From NCBI GenBank assembly GCA_018669475.1, contig JABHCC010000032.1:70058-134057 (forward strand): DNA of 64,000 nt, read 5' to 3'. The first letter of the stretch is position 1; every line of letters starts with the position of its first letter. Positions 1 to 11,882 of this stretch are shown one piece after another. The notes beneath the pieces were generated by a model. That model had not been told where the DNA came from and did not search any database. It saw only the letters and a program-made list of their open reading frames with translations. The position numbers were made by a program, and so were the translations under genes. The DNA comes from Bacteroidota bacterium. GTDB lineage: Bacteria; Bacteroidota; Bacteroidia; Bacteroidales; UBA12481.

Positions 1-663
1 AGTAAAGCAAAAGAAAAGGAAGTATTTCTGATGGAGGCTTTCTGGACACGCTTCCAGCCTTCGTTTTTAAAGGTGAAAGAGATTCTCGAATCGGGTCATC
101 TGGGAAAAATAAAGATGATGCGCTCTGATTTTGCCTTTAATGGACCCTATGATCCAGCCAATCGATTATATAATCTGGAATTAGGAGGTGGTTCACTTCT
201 TGACATTGGTATCTATCCGGTTTTTGCGGCCCTTATGGCCTTTGGCAAACCTGAACATATTGTAAGCATGGCTGATTTCAGCCCAACTGGATCAGAAGAG
301 AGTATTGCCATTTTATTTAAATATAAGGATGGGAGTATGGCTAGTCTGCAATCGAGTTTTGCCGTCTACTCTGATATCAAGTCAGAATATTTCTGTGAAA
401 AAGGATTTGTCAGAATAAAGAGAAAAGGTATCACCCCTACTCTGGTGGAAGTTTGGAATGCGGCAGAAAATGAGACTGAAGAATTCATTTTTGAATACCC
501 AGGAGCTGATGGCTATAATTATGAAGCAGAGCACGTAATGGAATGCCTTGACCAGCGAAAGACTGAAAGTGACATCCTGCCTTTATCATTTAGTGCTGAT
601 TTGATGGAGGTTTTGGACAGGATAAGGCAGGATGCCGGAATTGTTTTCCCTTTTGAAAAATAA
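1..663 (+). CDS. Gfo/Idh/MocA-family oxidoreductase, C-terminal part (5' end outside window)
   Basis: The reading frame is open from the first base, so this is the C-terminal two thirds of a gene that starts upstream of the window. The ATG at 31 lies inside the conserved segment EAFWTRF and is not the real start. EAFWTRF followed by GGGSLLDIGIYPV is typical of the dimeric dihydrodiol dehydrogenase-like branch of the NAD(P)-dependent Gfo/Idh/MocA family. The visible part is the substrate-binding and dimerisation domain; the Rossmann domain is off-window. The family oxidises or reduces sugars and related polyols in the cytoplasm. The substrate cannot be told from the sequence. A 39-base gap separates it from prsW in the same direction. 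Confidence 0.85.
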   Translation, partial: SKAKEKEVFLMEAFWTRFQPSFLKVKEILESGHLGKIKMMRSDFAFNGPYDPANRLYNLELGGGSLLDIGIYPVFAALMAFGKPEHIVSMADFSPTGSEESIAILFKYKDGSMASLQSSFAVYSDIKSEYFCEKGFVRIKRKGITPTLVEVWNAAENETEEFIFEYPGADGYNYEAEHVMECLDQRKTESDILPLSFSADLMEVLDRIRQDAGIVFPFEK

Positions 664-702
664 CTTAATATCACAATACAGATAAACTGAATTGCAACAA
701 TT

Positions 703-1374
703 ATGACTACTATTTTTATCGCACTCGCCCCCGTTCTTATCATTTTGTTTTATGTGTATTTCAGAGACAAATACGAGAAAGAACCTATCGGTTTATTGTT
801 GAAAGCACTTTTAGCAGGTGCTATTATTACCATTCCAATTTACTTCATTGAAGTAGGCTTGTCATCATTTGGAGCGAGTGTCATGGATGGCAGCAGCCAG
901 ATTATTTGGTCGGCTTTTGTTGTTGCAGCTGGAACGGAGGAGGTTTTCAAGTTTATTGCCCTGTTTATTCTGATTTGGGCCAACCGTAATTTTAATGAGA
1001 GATTTGATGGCATTGTATACGCGGTTTTTGTATCCCTCGGCTTTGCCCTGGTTGAGAACTTATTATATGTCATTCAGGGTGGAATCGAAGTAGGTTGGTT
1101 AAGAGCAATTACAGCAGTTCCCGGTCATGCACTTTTTGGCGTAACCATGGGATATTATTTAGGCCTGGCCCGCTTTTGCAGCGGTGGTGAGCGAACAGGC
1201 TTTATTGTTCGGGCATTATTCTGGCCAATCATTCTCCACGGGTTTTATGATTACTGCCTGATGTCAGGGATTCCATTACTCATGCTTGCATTCATCCCCT
1301 TCATTATTTATCTCTGGATACAAGGATTCAAAAAAATGAAGCAACTGTCAGACCAATCAAGATTTAGATATTAA
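703..1374 (+). CDS. prsW: PrsW-family intramembrane metalloprotease
   Basis: This 223-residue polytopic membrane protein has about seven or eight hydrophobic segments and the motifs of the PrsW (M82) family in order: EEVFK near residues 79-83, ALVEN in the middle, PGHALFGV, and ILHGFYD towards the C terminus. The Glu pair and the His residues in membrane segments form the predicted metal site. Characterised PrsW cleaves an anti-sigma factor in Bacillus; the substrate here is unknown and no anti-sigma gene is nearby. The ATG at 703 gives a normal family length. The short gap to uvrB holds a heptad repeat, so co-transcription with uvrB is possible but not shown. Confidence 0.85.
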   Translation: MTTIFIALAPVLIILFYVYFRDKYEKEPIGLLLKALLAGAIITIPIYFIEVGLSSFGASVMDGSSQIIWSAFVVAAGTEEVFKFIALFILIWANRNFNERFDGIVYAVFVSLGFALVENLLYVIQGGIEVGWLRAITAVPGHALFGVTMGYYLGLARFCSGGERTGFIVRALFWPIILHGFYDYCLMSGIPLLMLAFIPFIIYLWIQGFKKMKQLSDQSRFRY

Positions 1375-1388
1375 TAAATAAACAGAAA

Positions 1389-1430
1389 GACCAAGGACCC
1401 CGGACTTCGGACCCCGGACCCCAGACATAT
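1389..1430. repeat. Heptad array, six GACNNNN words upstream of uvrB
   Basis: Six consecutive seven-base words in exact phase: GACCAAG, GACCCCG, GACTTCG, GACCCCG, GACCCCA, GACATAT. It fills most of the prsW-uvrB gap and ends nine bases before the uvrB ATG. The same word family occurs at 15781-15943 and, inverted, at 35861-35930. Confidence 0.85.
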
Positions 1431-1438
1431 ATTCAAAC

Positions 1439-3448
1439 ATGGATTTTAAGATAATTTCAGATTTTGAACCTACTGGCGATCAGCCTGAAGCTATTCAACA
1501 ATTGGTTGATGGAATAAATCAGGATGTTCCCTATCAAACTCTGTTAGGTGTGACGGGTTCTGGTAAAACCTTTACCATAGCCAATGTGATCAAGGAGGTA
1601 AAAAAGCCCACTTTGGTATTAAGTCACAATAAAACTTTAGCAGCTCAGCTGTACGGAGAGTTTAAAACCTTCTTCCCTGAGAATGCTGTTGAATACTTTG
1701 TTTCATATTATGATTACTATCAACCTGAGGCTTACCTGCCGGTCTCAGACACCTATATTGAAAAGGATCTGGCGATTAATGATGAGATTGAGAAACTCAG
1801 ATTAAGAGCATCATCCGCCTTACTTTCAGGACGACGAGATGTGATTGTCGTTTCGTCGGTCAGTTGTATTTATGGAATTGGAAATCCGGATGATTTTCAT
1901 GCAAACACAATACAGATAAGCAAAGGTGATTCTATTCCCCGGAATAAATTCCTGAGGATGCTTGTTGATAGTTTGTATTCCAGAAATGAAGTCGAGTTCA
2001 ATCATGGTCAGTTCAGAGTAAAAGGCGATTCAGTTGATATCCACATGGCTTTTGGTGATGTGGCCTATCGAATCATTTTCTGGGGTGATGAGATTGAAGA
2101 AATTGAATCATTTAATCCTGTCACAGGAGGGTGTTTTGATCACCCGGAATCCATAACGATTTACCCTGCCAATATTTTTGTCACCACTAAGGAAAGAATC
2201 AAATCTGCCATTTATCAGATTCAGGATGATCTGGTTGAACAGGTGCAGTATTATCACGACATTGGGAAACATCTTGAGGCAAAAAGGCTAGAAGAAAGGG
2301 TTAATTTTGATCTGGAGATGATCAGAGAATTAGGTCATTGTAGTGGTATAGAGAATTACTCACGCTATTTTGATGGTCGGGATATTGGCACAAGGCCATT
2401 TTGCTTACTGGATTACTTTCCTTCAGATTTTCTCACCATAGTTGATGAGAGTCATGTCACCATTCCTCAGATTCGTGCAATGTATGGCGGAGATCGCTCA
2501 AGGAAGCTCAATTTAGTAGAATATGGATTCAGGCTACCGGCGGCTATGGATAACCGCCCTTTAAAGTTTGATGAATGGGAGCAGGTTACCGGACAAACCG
2601 TATTTATGTCTGCAACACCCTCGCAGTATGAATTCGAAAGATCAGAAGGTATTGTGGCTGATCAGGTAATTCGTCCAACCGGTTTACTGGATCCTCCAAT
2701 TGACATCAGGCCCAGCACCCATCAGATTGACGACCTGATTAATGAAATTCGTATCAGAACCGAACGAAAGGAAAAGATTCTTGTTACTACACTTACTAAA
2801 CGAATGGCTGAAGAGCTTAGCAAATACCTTACAAAGATCAATGTGGCCTGTCGGTATATCCATTCGGATGTGGACACTCTTGACCGGGTTGAAATATTAG
2901 ATGGATTAAGGCGCGATGAGTTTGATGTATTGGTTGGTGTCAATCTGCTCAGAGAAGGATTAGACCTGCCGGAGGTATCGCTAGTGGCAATTCTGGATGC
3001 TGACAAAGAAGGTTTTCTGCGCTCAGAAGTAGCCCTTACTCAAACAGCGGGGCGAGCTGCCAGAAATCTAAGAGGATTAGTGATCATGTATGCTGACAAA
3101 ATTACAGGCAGCATGCAGCGAACTATTGATGAAACAAACCGCAGACGTGAGAAACAGTTGAAATACAATGAGGAAAACGGCATTACACCCCGACAGATCA
3201 TCAAGTCAGGTAAATCAGTTATGGATGATTTGGGAGGAAGAAAGCCCAAAAATGCCTATGTTGAACCGGTCACTCCCATTCTCGCGGCCGATCCTATTGT
3301 TCAATACATGAACATAGATGCACTCAAAAAACTAAGGGACGAAACCCGTTCACAAATGAAAAAAGCCTCATCAGACCTCGATTTTATCGAAGCAGCACGA
3401 CTGCGTGATGAAATGTTTGCTTTAGAAAAGAAGATAAAAACAATGTAA
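1439..3448 (+). CDS. uvrB: UvrABC excinuclease subunit UvrB
   Basis: UvrB is the damage-verification helicase of nucleotide excision repair. It is loaded by UvrA and recruits UvrC. The 669-residue length is normal. Visible features: Walker A GVTGSGKTFT near residue 40, the damage-probing beta-hairpin with YDYYQPEAY near residue 95, the helicase DESH box near residue 338, SATPSQYE, the motif VI segment QTAGRAARN, and a C-terminal UVR motif (DFIEAARLRDEM) that contacts UvrC. MDFKIISDFEPTGDQP is the canonical N terminus. It converges on rpoD with nine bases between the stop codons. No clear promoter is visible; the upstream gap is mostly heptad repeat. Confidence 0.98.
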   Translation: MDFKIISDFEPTGDQPEAIQQLVDGINQDVPYQTLLGVTGSGKTFTIANVIKEVKKPTLVLSHNKTLAAQLYGEFKTFFPENAVEYFVSYYDYYQPEAYLPVSDTYIEKDLAINDEIEKLRLRASSALLSGRRDVIVVSSVSCIYGIGNPDDFHANTIQISKGDSIPRNKFLRMLVDSLYSRNEVEFNHGQFRVKGDSVDIHMAFGDVAYRIIFWGDEIEEIESFNPVTGGCFDHPESITIYPANIFVTTKERIKSAIYQIQDDLVEQVQYYHDIGKHLEAKRLEERVNFDLEMIRELGHCSGIENYSRYFDGRDIGTRPFCLLDYFPSDFLTIVDESHVTIPQIRAMYGGDRSRKLNLVEYGFRLPAAMDNRPLKFDEWEQVTGQTVFMSATPSQYEFERSEGIVADQVIRPTGLLDPPIDIRPSTHQIDDLINEIRIRTERKEKILVTTLTKRMAEELSKYLTKINVACRYIHSDVDTLDRVEILDGLRRDEFDVLVGVNLLREGLDLPEVSLVAILDADKEGFLRSEVALTQTAGRAARNLRGLVIMYADKITGSMQRTIDETNRRREKQLKYNEENGITPRQIIKSGKSVMDDLGGRKPKNAYVEPVTPILAADPIVQYMNIDALKKLRDETRSQMKKASSDLDFIEAARLRDEMFALEKKIKTM

Positions 3449-3457
3449 GCAGCTAAA

Positions 3458-4318
3458 CTAGCCTAAATAAGTTTTCAGCAACTTACTTCTTGAAGTATGC
3501 CGAAGTCTCCTAATTGCTTTTTCCTTGATCTGACGCACTCTTTCACGGGTTAAACCGAATTTTTCGCCGATCTCTTCAAGAGTCATCTCCTGACATGCAA
3601 TTCCAAAAAAGAGTTTGATAATATCGCGTTCTCTCTCAGTAAGAGTTGAAAGTGCCCTGTCGATTTCACGACTTAGAGACTCATTCATCAGCGCCTTATC
3701 AGCATTGGGGGAATCACTGTTGATCAATACATCCAAAAGAGAATTTGCCTCTCCTTCAACAAAAGGAGCATCAACAGAAATGTGACGTCCTGAAACCCTA
3801 AGAGTGTCAGCTACTTTATCTGCTGGCAATTCCAATTCGATAGCCAGTTCATCTGCAGATGGCTTTCTTTCGTGCTGCTGCTCGAAACGTGAATATGCTT
3901 TGTTGATCTTATTCAGAGATCCTACCTGATTAAGAGGTAATCTGACAATTCGTGATTGTTCAGCTAATGCCTGAAGAATAGATTGTCGAATCCACCAAAC
4001 TGCATAAGAGATAAATTTGAAACCCCTGGTTTCATCAAATTTCTCTGCTGCCTTTATCAAGCCGAGATTGCCTTCATTGATTAAGTCTGGCAAACTCAGG
4101 CCCTGATTCTGGTACTGTTTGGCTACTGACACGACAAAACGAAGATTAGCTTTGGTAAGTTTCTCCAAAGCTATTTGATCACCCTTCTTTATTCGCTGGG
4201 CTAATTCAACTTCTTCTTCTACTGTTATTAGCTCTTCTTTACCAATCTCCTGAAGATATTTGTCGAGTGATGCACTCTCACGATTGGTAATAGATTTGGT
4301 TATCTTTAGCTGCCTCAT
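3458..4318 (-). CDS. rpoD: Primary sigma factor RpoD/SigA, short Bacteroidota form
   Basis: This 286-residue sigma-70 protein lacks the long region 1.1 and nonconserved domain of proteobacterial RpoD, as is typical for the housekeeping sigma of Bacteroidota. Region 1.2 begins near [10 protein letters not shown], region 2 carries [12 protein letters not shown] and the core-binding and -10-binding helix around [13 protein letters not shown], and region 4 ends with [19 protein letters not shown], the -35-binding helix-turn-helix. The family recognises the TTTG/TAnnTTTG promoters seen elsewhere in this window. A well-formed promoter of that type lies directly upstream (4347-4377). Confidence 0.97.
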   Translation of the reverse strand: MRQLKITKSITNRESASLDKYLQEIGKEELITVEEEVELAQRIKKGDQIALEKLTKANLRFVVSVAKQYQNQGLSLPDLINEGNLGLIKAAEKFDETRGFKFISYAVWWIRQSILQALAEQSRIVRLPLNQVGSLNKINKAYSRFEQQHERKPSADELAIELELPADKVADTLRVSGRHISVDAPFVEGEANSLLDVLINSDSPNADKALMNESLSREIDRALSTLTERERDIIKLFFGIACQEMTLEEIGEKFGLTRERVRQIKEKAIRRLRHTSRSKLLKTYLG

Positions 4319-4346
4319 ATGCTTTCTGCTCTCGAAAAAATTTGTG

Positions 4347-4377
4347 CAAAGTTAGACGTTTAACGCAAGGAGACAAA
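4347..4377 (-). promoter_or_regulatory. Bacteroidota-type promoter of rpoD
   Basis: On the minus strand, TTTG (4374-4377), a 19-base spacer and TAACTTTG (4347-4354) match the phylum consensus TTTG-N19-TAnnTTTG. The predicted transcript start is about 20-25 bases before the rpoD ATG. Confidence 0.75.
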
Positions 4378-4404
4378 GAATTGTTTCGGTTTCGTGCATT
4401 AAAA

Positions 4405-4452
4405 AAAATAAAAAATACACAAAGCCCGGACAAATATTTATCCGAGCTTTGT
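4405..4452 (-). terminator. Intrinsic terminator downstream of degP
   Basis: Plus-strand CAAAGCCCGGA (4420-4430) and TCCGAGCTTTG (4441-4451) form a stem with one mismatch and a ten-base loop. Read on the minus strand it is followed by a long T-rich tract, as expected for termination of the degP transcript that ends at 4469. Confidence 0.75.
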
Positions 4453-4468
4453 ATTTGCCTGATAATCA

Positions 4469-5950
4469 CTATTTTCTAATTACATAGTAATCGTAATCTC
4501 CATTGGGTTTCATTCCTTCAATCAGGATACCTCCTTCATCTAAGCTCTCAATAATACGACGTACATCCTGTACATCATCAATTTCATGTTTTAAAATATG
4601 TGTAATTATGAATCCTTTTGACATCCCGGCTTTCTTCAACATTCCCTCCTGGATTTTATTTACACGAACACCATGACTTATACCCAGCTCATCCAGTTCC
4701 TCTTTATCAATGGTTTTCAAATCAGCCCCTAACCATGCCCAGAACTCATTTGATGAGACCATTAATGCATTAGCTTCATGATCTTTTAGCTTAAAACTTA
4801 ATTCTCTGGTAGATCCTTTACGATGAATCTTTAGAACCACCTTATCTCCCGGACTATATTTCATAACCTGTTCCTGAAGCTCCGAAGAATTATCGACCTT
4901 TCTTCCGTTGATCTCCTGTATAATATCACCTACCTTCATTCCTGCTTCCACAGCTCCACCACCCGAAGTAAGATCCTGAACATATACACCTTGACTTACA
5001 TCAAGCTTTTTTTCTTCTACCATTTTCGCATCAACTGAGGCAATACTTACCCCCAGGGCTGCACGATTAACTTTACCGTATTCGATCAGGTCATCCACTA
5101 CCTTTTTTGCAATAATTGACGGGACAGCCAGAGAGTATCCTGCGTAGGCTCCAGTCTGAGAGGCAATAGCTGTATTGATACCCACTAATTCACCTCTGAG
5201 GTTAACTAATGCTCCACCGCTGTTCCCCTGATTGATTGCAGCATCTGTTTGGATAAAAGACTCTACTGCATTCGGATCTCTAACAGGCTGTCTCCGCCCA
5301 TAACGATCTCTTTCATATGTTGATCCGATAAGCTCAACATTCCGTGCCTTGGCACTCACGATCCCGGCTGTAACGGTTGAATACAGATTAAACGGGTTTC
5401 CGACCGCCAGAACCCAATCTCCAACAAAAAGCTCATCAGAATCACCAAAGCTCAGATAGTGCATATTCTTTTTGTCCACTTTAATAACTGCCACATCAGT
5501 ATTGGGATCTTTGCCTATTAATTCAGCATCCAGTATCTGTCCGTTATTCAGCTTTACCTTGATCTCATCTGCTTCAGTAACAACATGATTATTGGTCACA
5601 ATGTATCCGTCAGGAGAAATAATAACCCCTGATCCATAGCCGGAACGTGGAATAACAGTTTTTCCACTGGGTTCATTTGAGAAATATTCCCAGATGTTTT
5701 TATATTGATTTTGTTCCAGGAATTTTGTTGAAGTTACATGTACAACTGCATTTACTGATATTTGAGCAGCCATCCTGAAATCTGCAGTCTCAAGTCCACC
5801 CGATGGCAGGCTGGTAAGATGAGCAGGAGACTCTGCCATTTCCTGTATTATTGTCACCTTAGGCTTTACCAATAAGCTATAGGCAAAAACGCCAATTATG
5901 CTACCAACGAATGCAATCAACATTATCCCGACTAATTTCTTTATGTTCAT
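4469..5950 (-). CDS. degP: DegP/HtrA-type periplasmic serine protease (Do family)
   Basis: The 493-residue HtrA protease-chaperone has an N-terminal signal anchor (residues about 5-27), a trypsin-like domain with a complete triad (His122 in TNNHVV, Asp152 in DPNTDVAVI, Ser244 in GNSGGALVN), and two C-terminal PDZ regions. The first PDZ carries the GMKVGDIIQEINGRKV segment; the second is less typical. The family degrades misfolded envelope proteins in the periplasm. It is divergent from dapF across a 170-base gap in which I could not identify a convincing promoter. Its terminator lies just downstream. Confidence 0.95.
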   Translation of the reverse strand: MNIKKLVGIMLIAFVGSIIGVFAYSLLVKPKVTIIQEMAESPAHLTSLPSGGLETADFRMAAQISVNAVVHVTSTKFLEQNQYKNIWEYFSNEPSGKTVIPRSGYGSGVIISPDGYIVTNNHVVTEADEIKVKLNNGQILDAELIGKDPNTDVAVIKVDKKNMHYLSFGDSDELFVGDWVLAVGNPFNLYSTVTAGIVSAKARNVELIGSTYERDRYGRRQPVRDPNAVESFIQTDAAINQGNSGGALVNLRGELVGINTAIASQTGAYAGYSLAVPSIIAKKVVDDLIEYGKVNRAALGVSIASVDAKMVEEKKLDVSQGVYVQDLTSGGGAVEAGMKVGDIIQEINGRKVDNSSELQEQVMKYSPGDKVVLKIHRKGSTRELSFKLKDHEANALMVSSNEFWAWLGADLKTIDKEELDELGISHGVRVNKIQEGMLKKAGMSKGFIITHILKHEIDDVQDVRRIIESLDEGGILIEGMKPNGDYDYYVIRK

Positions 5951-6120
5951 AATGGTATCCTATTAAATTTTTAACTTTATCATTTGTATTTGCAACTTAT
6001 CAAGATTCATACCTGATAGTTGTTATAACGTTTGAAATTAAAAAAGTGTTTTGTTTTTTGAAAGAACTTAACATAACTTAAACATAAGAATGTCAATCTT
6101 TAACACTTGTTAACACAGTC

Positions 6121-6906
6121 ATGACAGAATTTCATTTTCAAAAATGGCAGGCAACCGGTAACGACTTTGTTATTGTTGACAACCGGACTCATCAGTTAAA
6201 TAATTACTCCCCGCATATTATTAAGTCTATTTGTGACCGAAAATTCGGAATCGGAGCAGATGGTTTTATGCTCCTGAAGTCGAGTAAGAAGTATGATTTT
6301 GAGATGAAATACTTTAATGCGGATGGTTTTGAAGCTGAAATGTGTGGAAATGGTGGAAGATCTATCGTGGGATTTGCCCGCAAACTTGGAATCATTTCGG
6401 ATATTACCAGATTCAAAGCCATCGATGGGCTACATGACGGAGTAGTTCTGGGCGAGGACAATTATCGTATAAAAATGGCCCGGGTTGAAGAGGTAGTGCA
6501 GAAGGAGTCAGGTATCTTCCTGAATACCGGAGTCCCTCATTTGGTAGTTTTTAGTAAGGATCTGGATAAAGAAGACGTTTTCAAAACAGGAAGAGCATTA
6601 CGATATAGTCAGGAGTTTGCTCCCTCTGGTACTAATGTCAATTTTATCCAGCCGGATGGTAAACAGATCCGAATGAGAACATATGAACGAGGAGTAGAAA
6701 ATGAGACTCTTTCATGTGGAACCGGAGCTGTTGCTGCCTGTATTGCTACAGAGTTCAGCAATCATTATGGGAAAGAGCAGTACCAGGTTCATGTGCCTGG
6801 TGGCAGCTTATTAATAAGCTTTTCCCGGCTTGATGAGCAAAGATTCACTGATATTTTTCTCGAAGGAGAAGCCAGAATGGTATTTGAAGGACAAATGACA
6901 CTATAA
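6121..6906 (+). CDS. dapF: Diaminopimelate epimerase
   Basis: DapF converts LL- to meso-diaminopimelate, the last common step before lysine and peptidoglycan cross-link synthesis. The 261-residue protein has both catalytic cysteines in their motifs: Cys75 in EMCGNGGRS and Cys199 in LSCGTGAVA. FNADGFEAE and the N-terminal WQATGNDFVIVD segment are also diagnostic. The ATG at 6121 gives the canonical N terminus. The hydrolase gene follows after 46 bases on the same strand and may share the transcript. Confidence 0.97.
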   Translation: MTEFHFQKWQATGNDFVIVDNRTHQLNNYSPHIIKSICDRKFGIGADGFMLLKSSKKYDFEMKYFNADGFEAEMCGNGGRSIVGFARKLGIISDITRFKAIDGLHDGVVLGEDNYRIKMARVEEVVQKESGIFLNTGVPHLVVFSKDLDKEDVFKTGRALRYSQEFAPSGTNVNFIQPDGKQIRMRTYERGVENETLSCGTGAVAACIATEFSNHYGKEQYQVHVPGGSLLISFSRLDEQRFTDIFLEGEARMVFEGQMTL

Positions 6907-6952
6907 ATAAGTCACAATAATCTGAGAAACCGAAAAGTAAAAAACTTAAGAC

Positions 6953-8026
6953 ATGAAGAAAAGTCTATTTATCTTATTGATGTTCTTTCCGGCCATATGT
7001 CTGGCCCAAGTGAGCAATGAAGATCTTCAAAAGCAAATCAATCAAGTACTTAATAAATTTGAATCTCTGAATCATCGTCTGGATAAGGTTGAGAAACAAA
7101 TTGATGACCTAATGTGGATTCAGAAGCTTGAAGGCATTGCTATCATTGACAAAATATATCAATATGGTCCTCCTCTGGCACACGAAGCTAATCCCACTGC
7201 TCAGGGTTTCGGTAATCCTGTTAAATTCTGGAGTTATGTTTTTATTCCCCGACAAATTGATTTAGGAAAAAAACATCCATTAATTGTTTTACCACACGGA
7301 GGGGTTCACAGTGATTTTTCAACTTATTACACACATATTGTCAGGGAGTTAGTAGCTCAGGGTTATGTAGTTGTTGCTGCAGAATACAGAGGATCAACCG
7401 GATACGGAGCAGGTCATTACAGGAAAATTGATTATGGCGGACTTGAGGTGGATGATGTCGACGCTTCCCGTCAATACATGATTGATAATTATTCATTTAT
7501 TGATAAGAACCGGGTTGGCATAATGGGTTGGAGTCATGGCGGCCTTATTACCTTGATGAATATTTTCGACCGGCCAGAGCATTACAAAGTGGCTTTTGCA
7601 GGTGTCCCAGTAAGCGATCTGATTGCCCGTATGGGATATAAAGATCAGAATTACAGAGATCTTTACGAGGCAGATTTCCATATTGGCAAATCAGCCGAGG
7701 AAAATGTTAATGAGTATCGCAGACGTTCACCAGCATGGAACGTGCATAAAATGAAAGATACTCCCTTGCTTATTCACACAAACACGAATGATGCAGACGT
7801 AAATGTACTGGAAGTTGAGCACCTTATTAAAAGTTTAAAAGCTGAAGGTAAAAAATTTAAGTACACAATATTCAAAGATGTACCCGGAGGTCATAGTTTC
7901 GACCGCATGGATACATCTATTGCTAAAAAAATACGATTAGACATTTATGCCCACATGGGACAACAGTTGAAGCCCGGTAAAATTCTTAAGTCAATTGAAG
8001 ATATTGATGCCGCTGCTTACCGATAA
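6953..8026 (+). CDS. Secreted alpha/beta hydrolase, S9 prolyl oligopeptidase-like
   Basis: This 357-residue protein starts with a signal peptide (about residues 1-19, ending in CLAQ), then a short coiled-coil-like stretch (about 25-60, with LNHRLDKVEKQIDDL). The rest is an alpha/beta-hydrolase domain with nucleophile Ser194 in GWSHGG, an Asp at 280 or 282 in NDADVNV and His314 in GGHSF, arranged as in the S9 peptidase catalytic domain. The beta-propeller of true prolyl oligopeptidases is absent. It is probably a periplasmic peptidase or esterase; the substrate is unknown. It follows dapF closely in the same direction. Confidence 0.85.
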   Translation: MKKSLFILLMFFPAICLAQVSNEDLQKQINQVLNKFESLNHRLDKVEKQIDDLMWIQKLEGIAIIDKIYQYGPPLAHEANPTAQGFGNPVKFWSYVFIPRQIDLGKKHPLIVLPHGGVHSDFSTYYTHIVRELVAQGYVVVAAEYRGSTGYGAGHYRKIDYGGLEVDDVDASRQYMIDNYSFIDKNRVGIMGWSHGGLITLMNIFDRPEHYKVAFAGVPVSDLIARMGYKDQNYRDLYEADFHIGKSAEENVNEYRRRSPAWNVHKMKDTPLLIHTNTNDADVNVLEVEHLIKSLKAEGKKFKYTIFKDVPGGHSFDRMDTSIAKKIRLDIYAHMGQQLKPGKILKSIEDIDAAAYR

Positions 8027-8051
8027 TTGCAAGCAGGCACGCTTTCACTGA

Positions 8052-10037
<1,986 letters not shown>

Positions 10038-10095
10038 TCAAGTTTTAAAACCAAACAAAAGTAAAAAAAAAACTGACGCCAAATCGACAAAACAT

Positions 10096-10134
10096 GGCCG
10101 GATTTCAGGGATTTATTAACACCTGAATCCGGCC
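10096..10134 (-). terminator. Stem-loop downstream of the outer-membrane barrel gene
   Basis: GGCCGGATTTCAGG (10096-10109) pairs with CCTGAATCCGGCC (10122-10134) with one bulged base and a 12-base loop. On the minus strand it follows the stop of the 10164-11876 gene, but the T-run after it is short, so termination is likely rather than certain. Confidence 0.55.
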
Positions 10135-10163
10135 CGTTAATATTGATTTTCAGATCATTTACA

Positions 10164-11876
10164 TCAGAATGTCCATCCCATACCCAGTAAGAAATTTATC
10201 CCCTGGATAGGATAATTTTGCCAAACGTAGTAATTATCTGATATTAAGTTATTTACACGAGCAAATACCGAGATTCTCTCTGTAGCCTGATATTCGGCTC
10301 TAAGATTGATATCGACCAATCCATCCAATTTTTGGGTTTGGCCGTATTTGGCGACATCAATTGAAGGAACTTCCTGCATTCCTAACAAATATAAGTCAGC
10401 TTGCAACATAAGTTTATCATCAAAAGCATATCGGGTTGTAACTGTTGCATCCCAATTAGGCTTGTGCCACGGAGCTGGCAGGCTATCCAAAGTATACCGG
10501 TAATAGTTTCCTTTGAGGATAATTGATAATCGTTCAGATTGTCTTAAACTAATCTCTCCACCCATACTGAGCAAACTCCCGCTGTCATATTCAACCGAAT
10601 AGCGGTTACGCATGGCATTAGCTGTGTCAGGCACATAAAAATGCCAATTATCTACATCCTCCCAACTTACATACAGATCGAATGCAACTCTGGGCAGAAA
10701 TCTTCCTCTCAAACCTCCATAGGCGATAAACCTGTGATTGGTAGGCAAGATATCCAGATCATCAGCAACAAAAGGATTCTCTTTACTTATTTTCAAGTAG
10801 TTATTATTTTCGTAATAACCATTGAGCCCAATGTATGGAACAACCAGATTGGTAATATTAATTTCCATATGAACCTGAGGGTAAAAGAAAAACTCACTGG
10901 CATTACGATCCATAGCCACTTTCGGACCTGCTTTCAAACTGATATAATTCCACTTAAAACCTAACCAGGGATCCGCATTAGCTATAACGTAATGAATCGA
11001 ATCAGCAGGTCGAAGACGATAAGCATAATCAACACCCACATCACCTCCAAACGACCACTTTTTATACTCCTGAGAAAAAACAAAGTCGAGGTTTCCATTA
11101 TGCTCCATTTCTTTCTGTCCATCCAGGAGAAAGTCATATCCACCATCTAGCTGATACCAGAAGCCTTTTCTACCCCGCTCATCAGATTTTAGTCTGAACT
11201 TACCTCCAACAACAAGGTACTGTTGAAGAGGAATAGAGTCTTTAGTTGTAAGCCTGCTGTTATATGGTGTGAAAAGACTCCCATTTGTCAGAGTGTCTGT
11301 GTTATATCCGTATAAAAAATTATGGTATTCATCGAAATGAATATCACCAGAAAGCGTGGAACGATTGTAAAATTTTGATCCGTATAGTTTTACGTCATTG
11401 TCAGCATAGCCTGCATAAACTTTTCTGTCATCCGGCATATTAATACGTCCCTGGGATGATAAATGGCCCATTCTAATACCCATGCTAGACTTCTGATTTC
11501 TTGTTGTATTAATATCCAACTCTCCCATTGGAGTCCAGTAATTGCCAAATCCAAACCTCACATATGAATGCTTCAGTTCCTTGACTCTTTCAGCTCTCAA
11601 TGGGATAGACTCAAGATTACGAACTCTGAATTCAACAGGTTCCATAATTGGTTGAATATAATAAGTAAATCGAGCCTCCACCTGGACCGTATCGTCCAAT
11701 CTGGGTACAAATCGCATTTTAAATGCATCAGAAATAGTTGGCGTATAGGGTTTTACTACCCTGACTTCCTTGTTCAGTCCTTCCTGGCCCAGTAATCCGG
11801 CAGGAATTACAGAACCAATTAAAAGTGACAGAGCTATTATTCTTAGTTTCATGAACTTATTATTTATCTTTTCCAT
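10164..11876 (-). CDS. Predicted outer-membrane beta-barrel protein paired with a TPR protein
   Basis: The 570-residue protein has a signal peptide (ending near SVIPAGLLGQ), a conserved N-terminal segment (EVRVVKPYTPTISDAF) and then a long run of alternating polar/aromatic beta strands ending in a terminal Phe (GMGWTF), as in outer-membrane barrels. It resembles the barrel of TonB-dependent receptors but has no plug domain. The gene lies six bases downstream of the stop of the large TPR gene and is surely co-transcribed. The first Met at 11876 fits that coupling; a Met at 11852 would give a tighter signal peptide. The family is common in Bacteroidota, and I know of no assigned function. Confidence 0.75.
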   Translation of the reverse strand: MEKINNKFMKLRIIALSLLIGSVIPAGLLGQEGLNKEVRVVKPYTPTISDAFKMRFVPRLDDTVQVEARFTYYIQPIMEPVEFRVRNLESIPLRAERVKELKHSYVRFGFGNYWTPMGELDINTTRNQKSSMGIRMGHLSSQGRINMPDDRKVYAGYADNDVKLYGSKFYNRSTLSGDIHFDEYHNFLYGYNTDTLTNGSLFTPYNSRLTTKDSIPLQQYLVVGGKFRLKSDERGRKGFWYQLDGGYDFLLDGQKEMEHNGNLDFVFSQEYKKWSFGGDVGVDYAYRLRPADSIHYVIANADPWLGFKWNYISLKAGPKVAMDRNASEFFFYPQVHMEINITNLVVPYIGLNGYYENNNYLKISKENPFVADDLDILPTNHRFIAYGGLRGRFLPRVAFDLYVSWEDVDNWHFYVPDTANAMRNRYSVEYDSGSLLSMGGEISLRQSERLSIILKGNYYRYTLDSLPAPWHKPNWDATVTTRYAFDDKLMLQADLYLLGMQEVPSIDVAKYGQTQKLDGLVDINLRAEYQATERISVFARVNNLISDNYYVWQNYPIQGINFLLGMGWTF

Positions 11877-11882
11877 GATTTT

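Noticed and set aside
4278-4469. A 63-codon minus-strand frame at the start of rpoD
   Set aside because: It spans the degP terminator and the rpoD promoter and overlaps rpoD out of frame.
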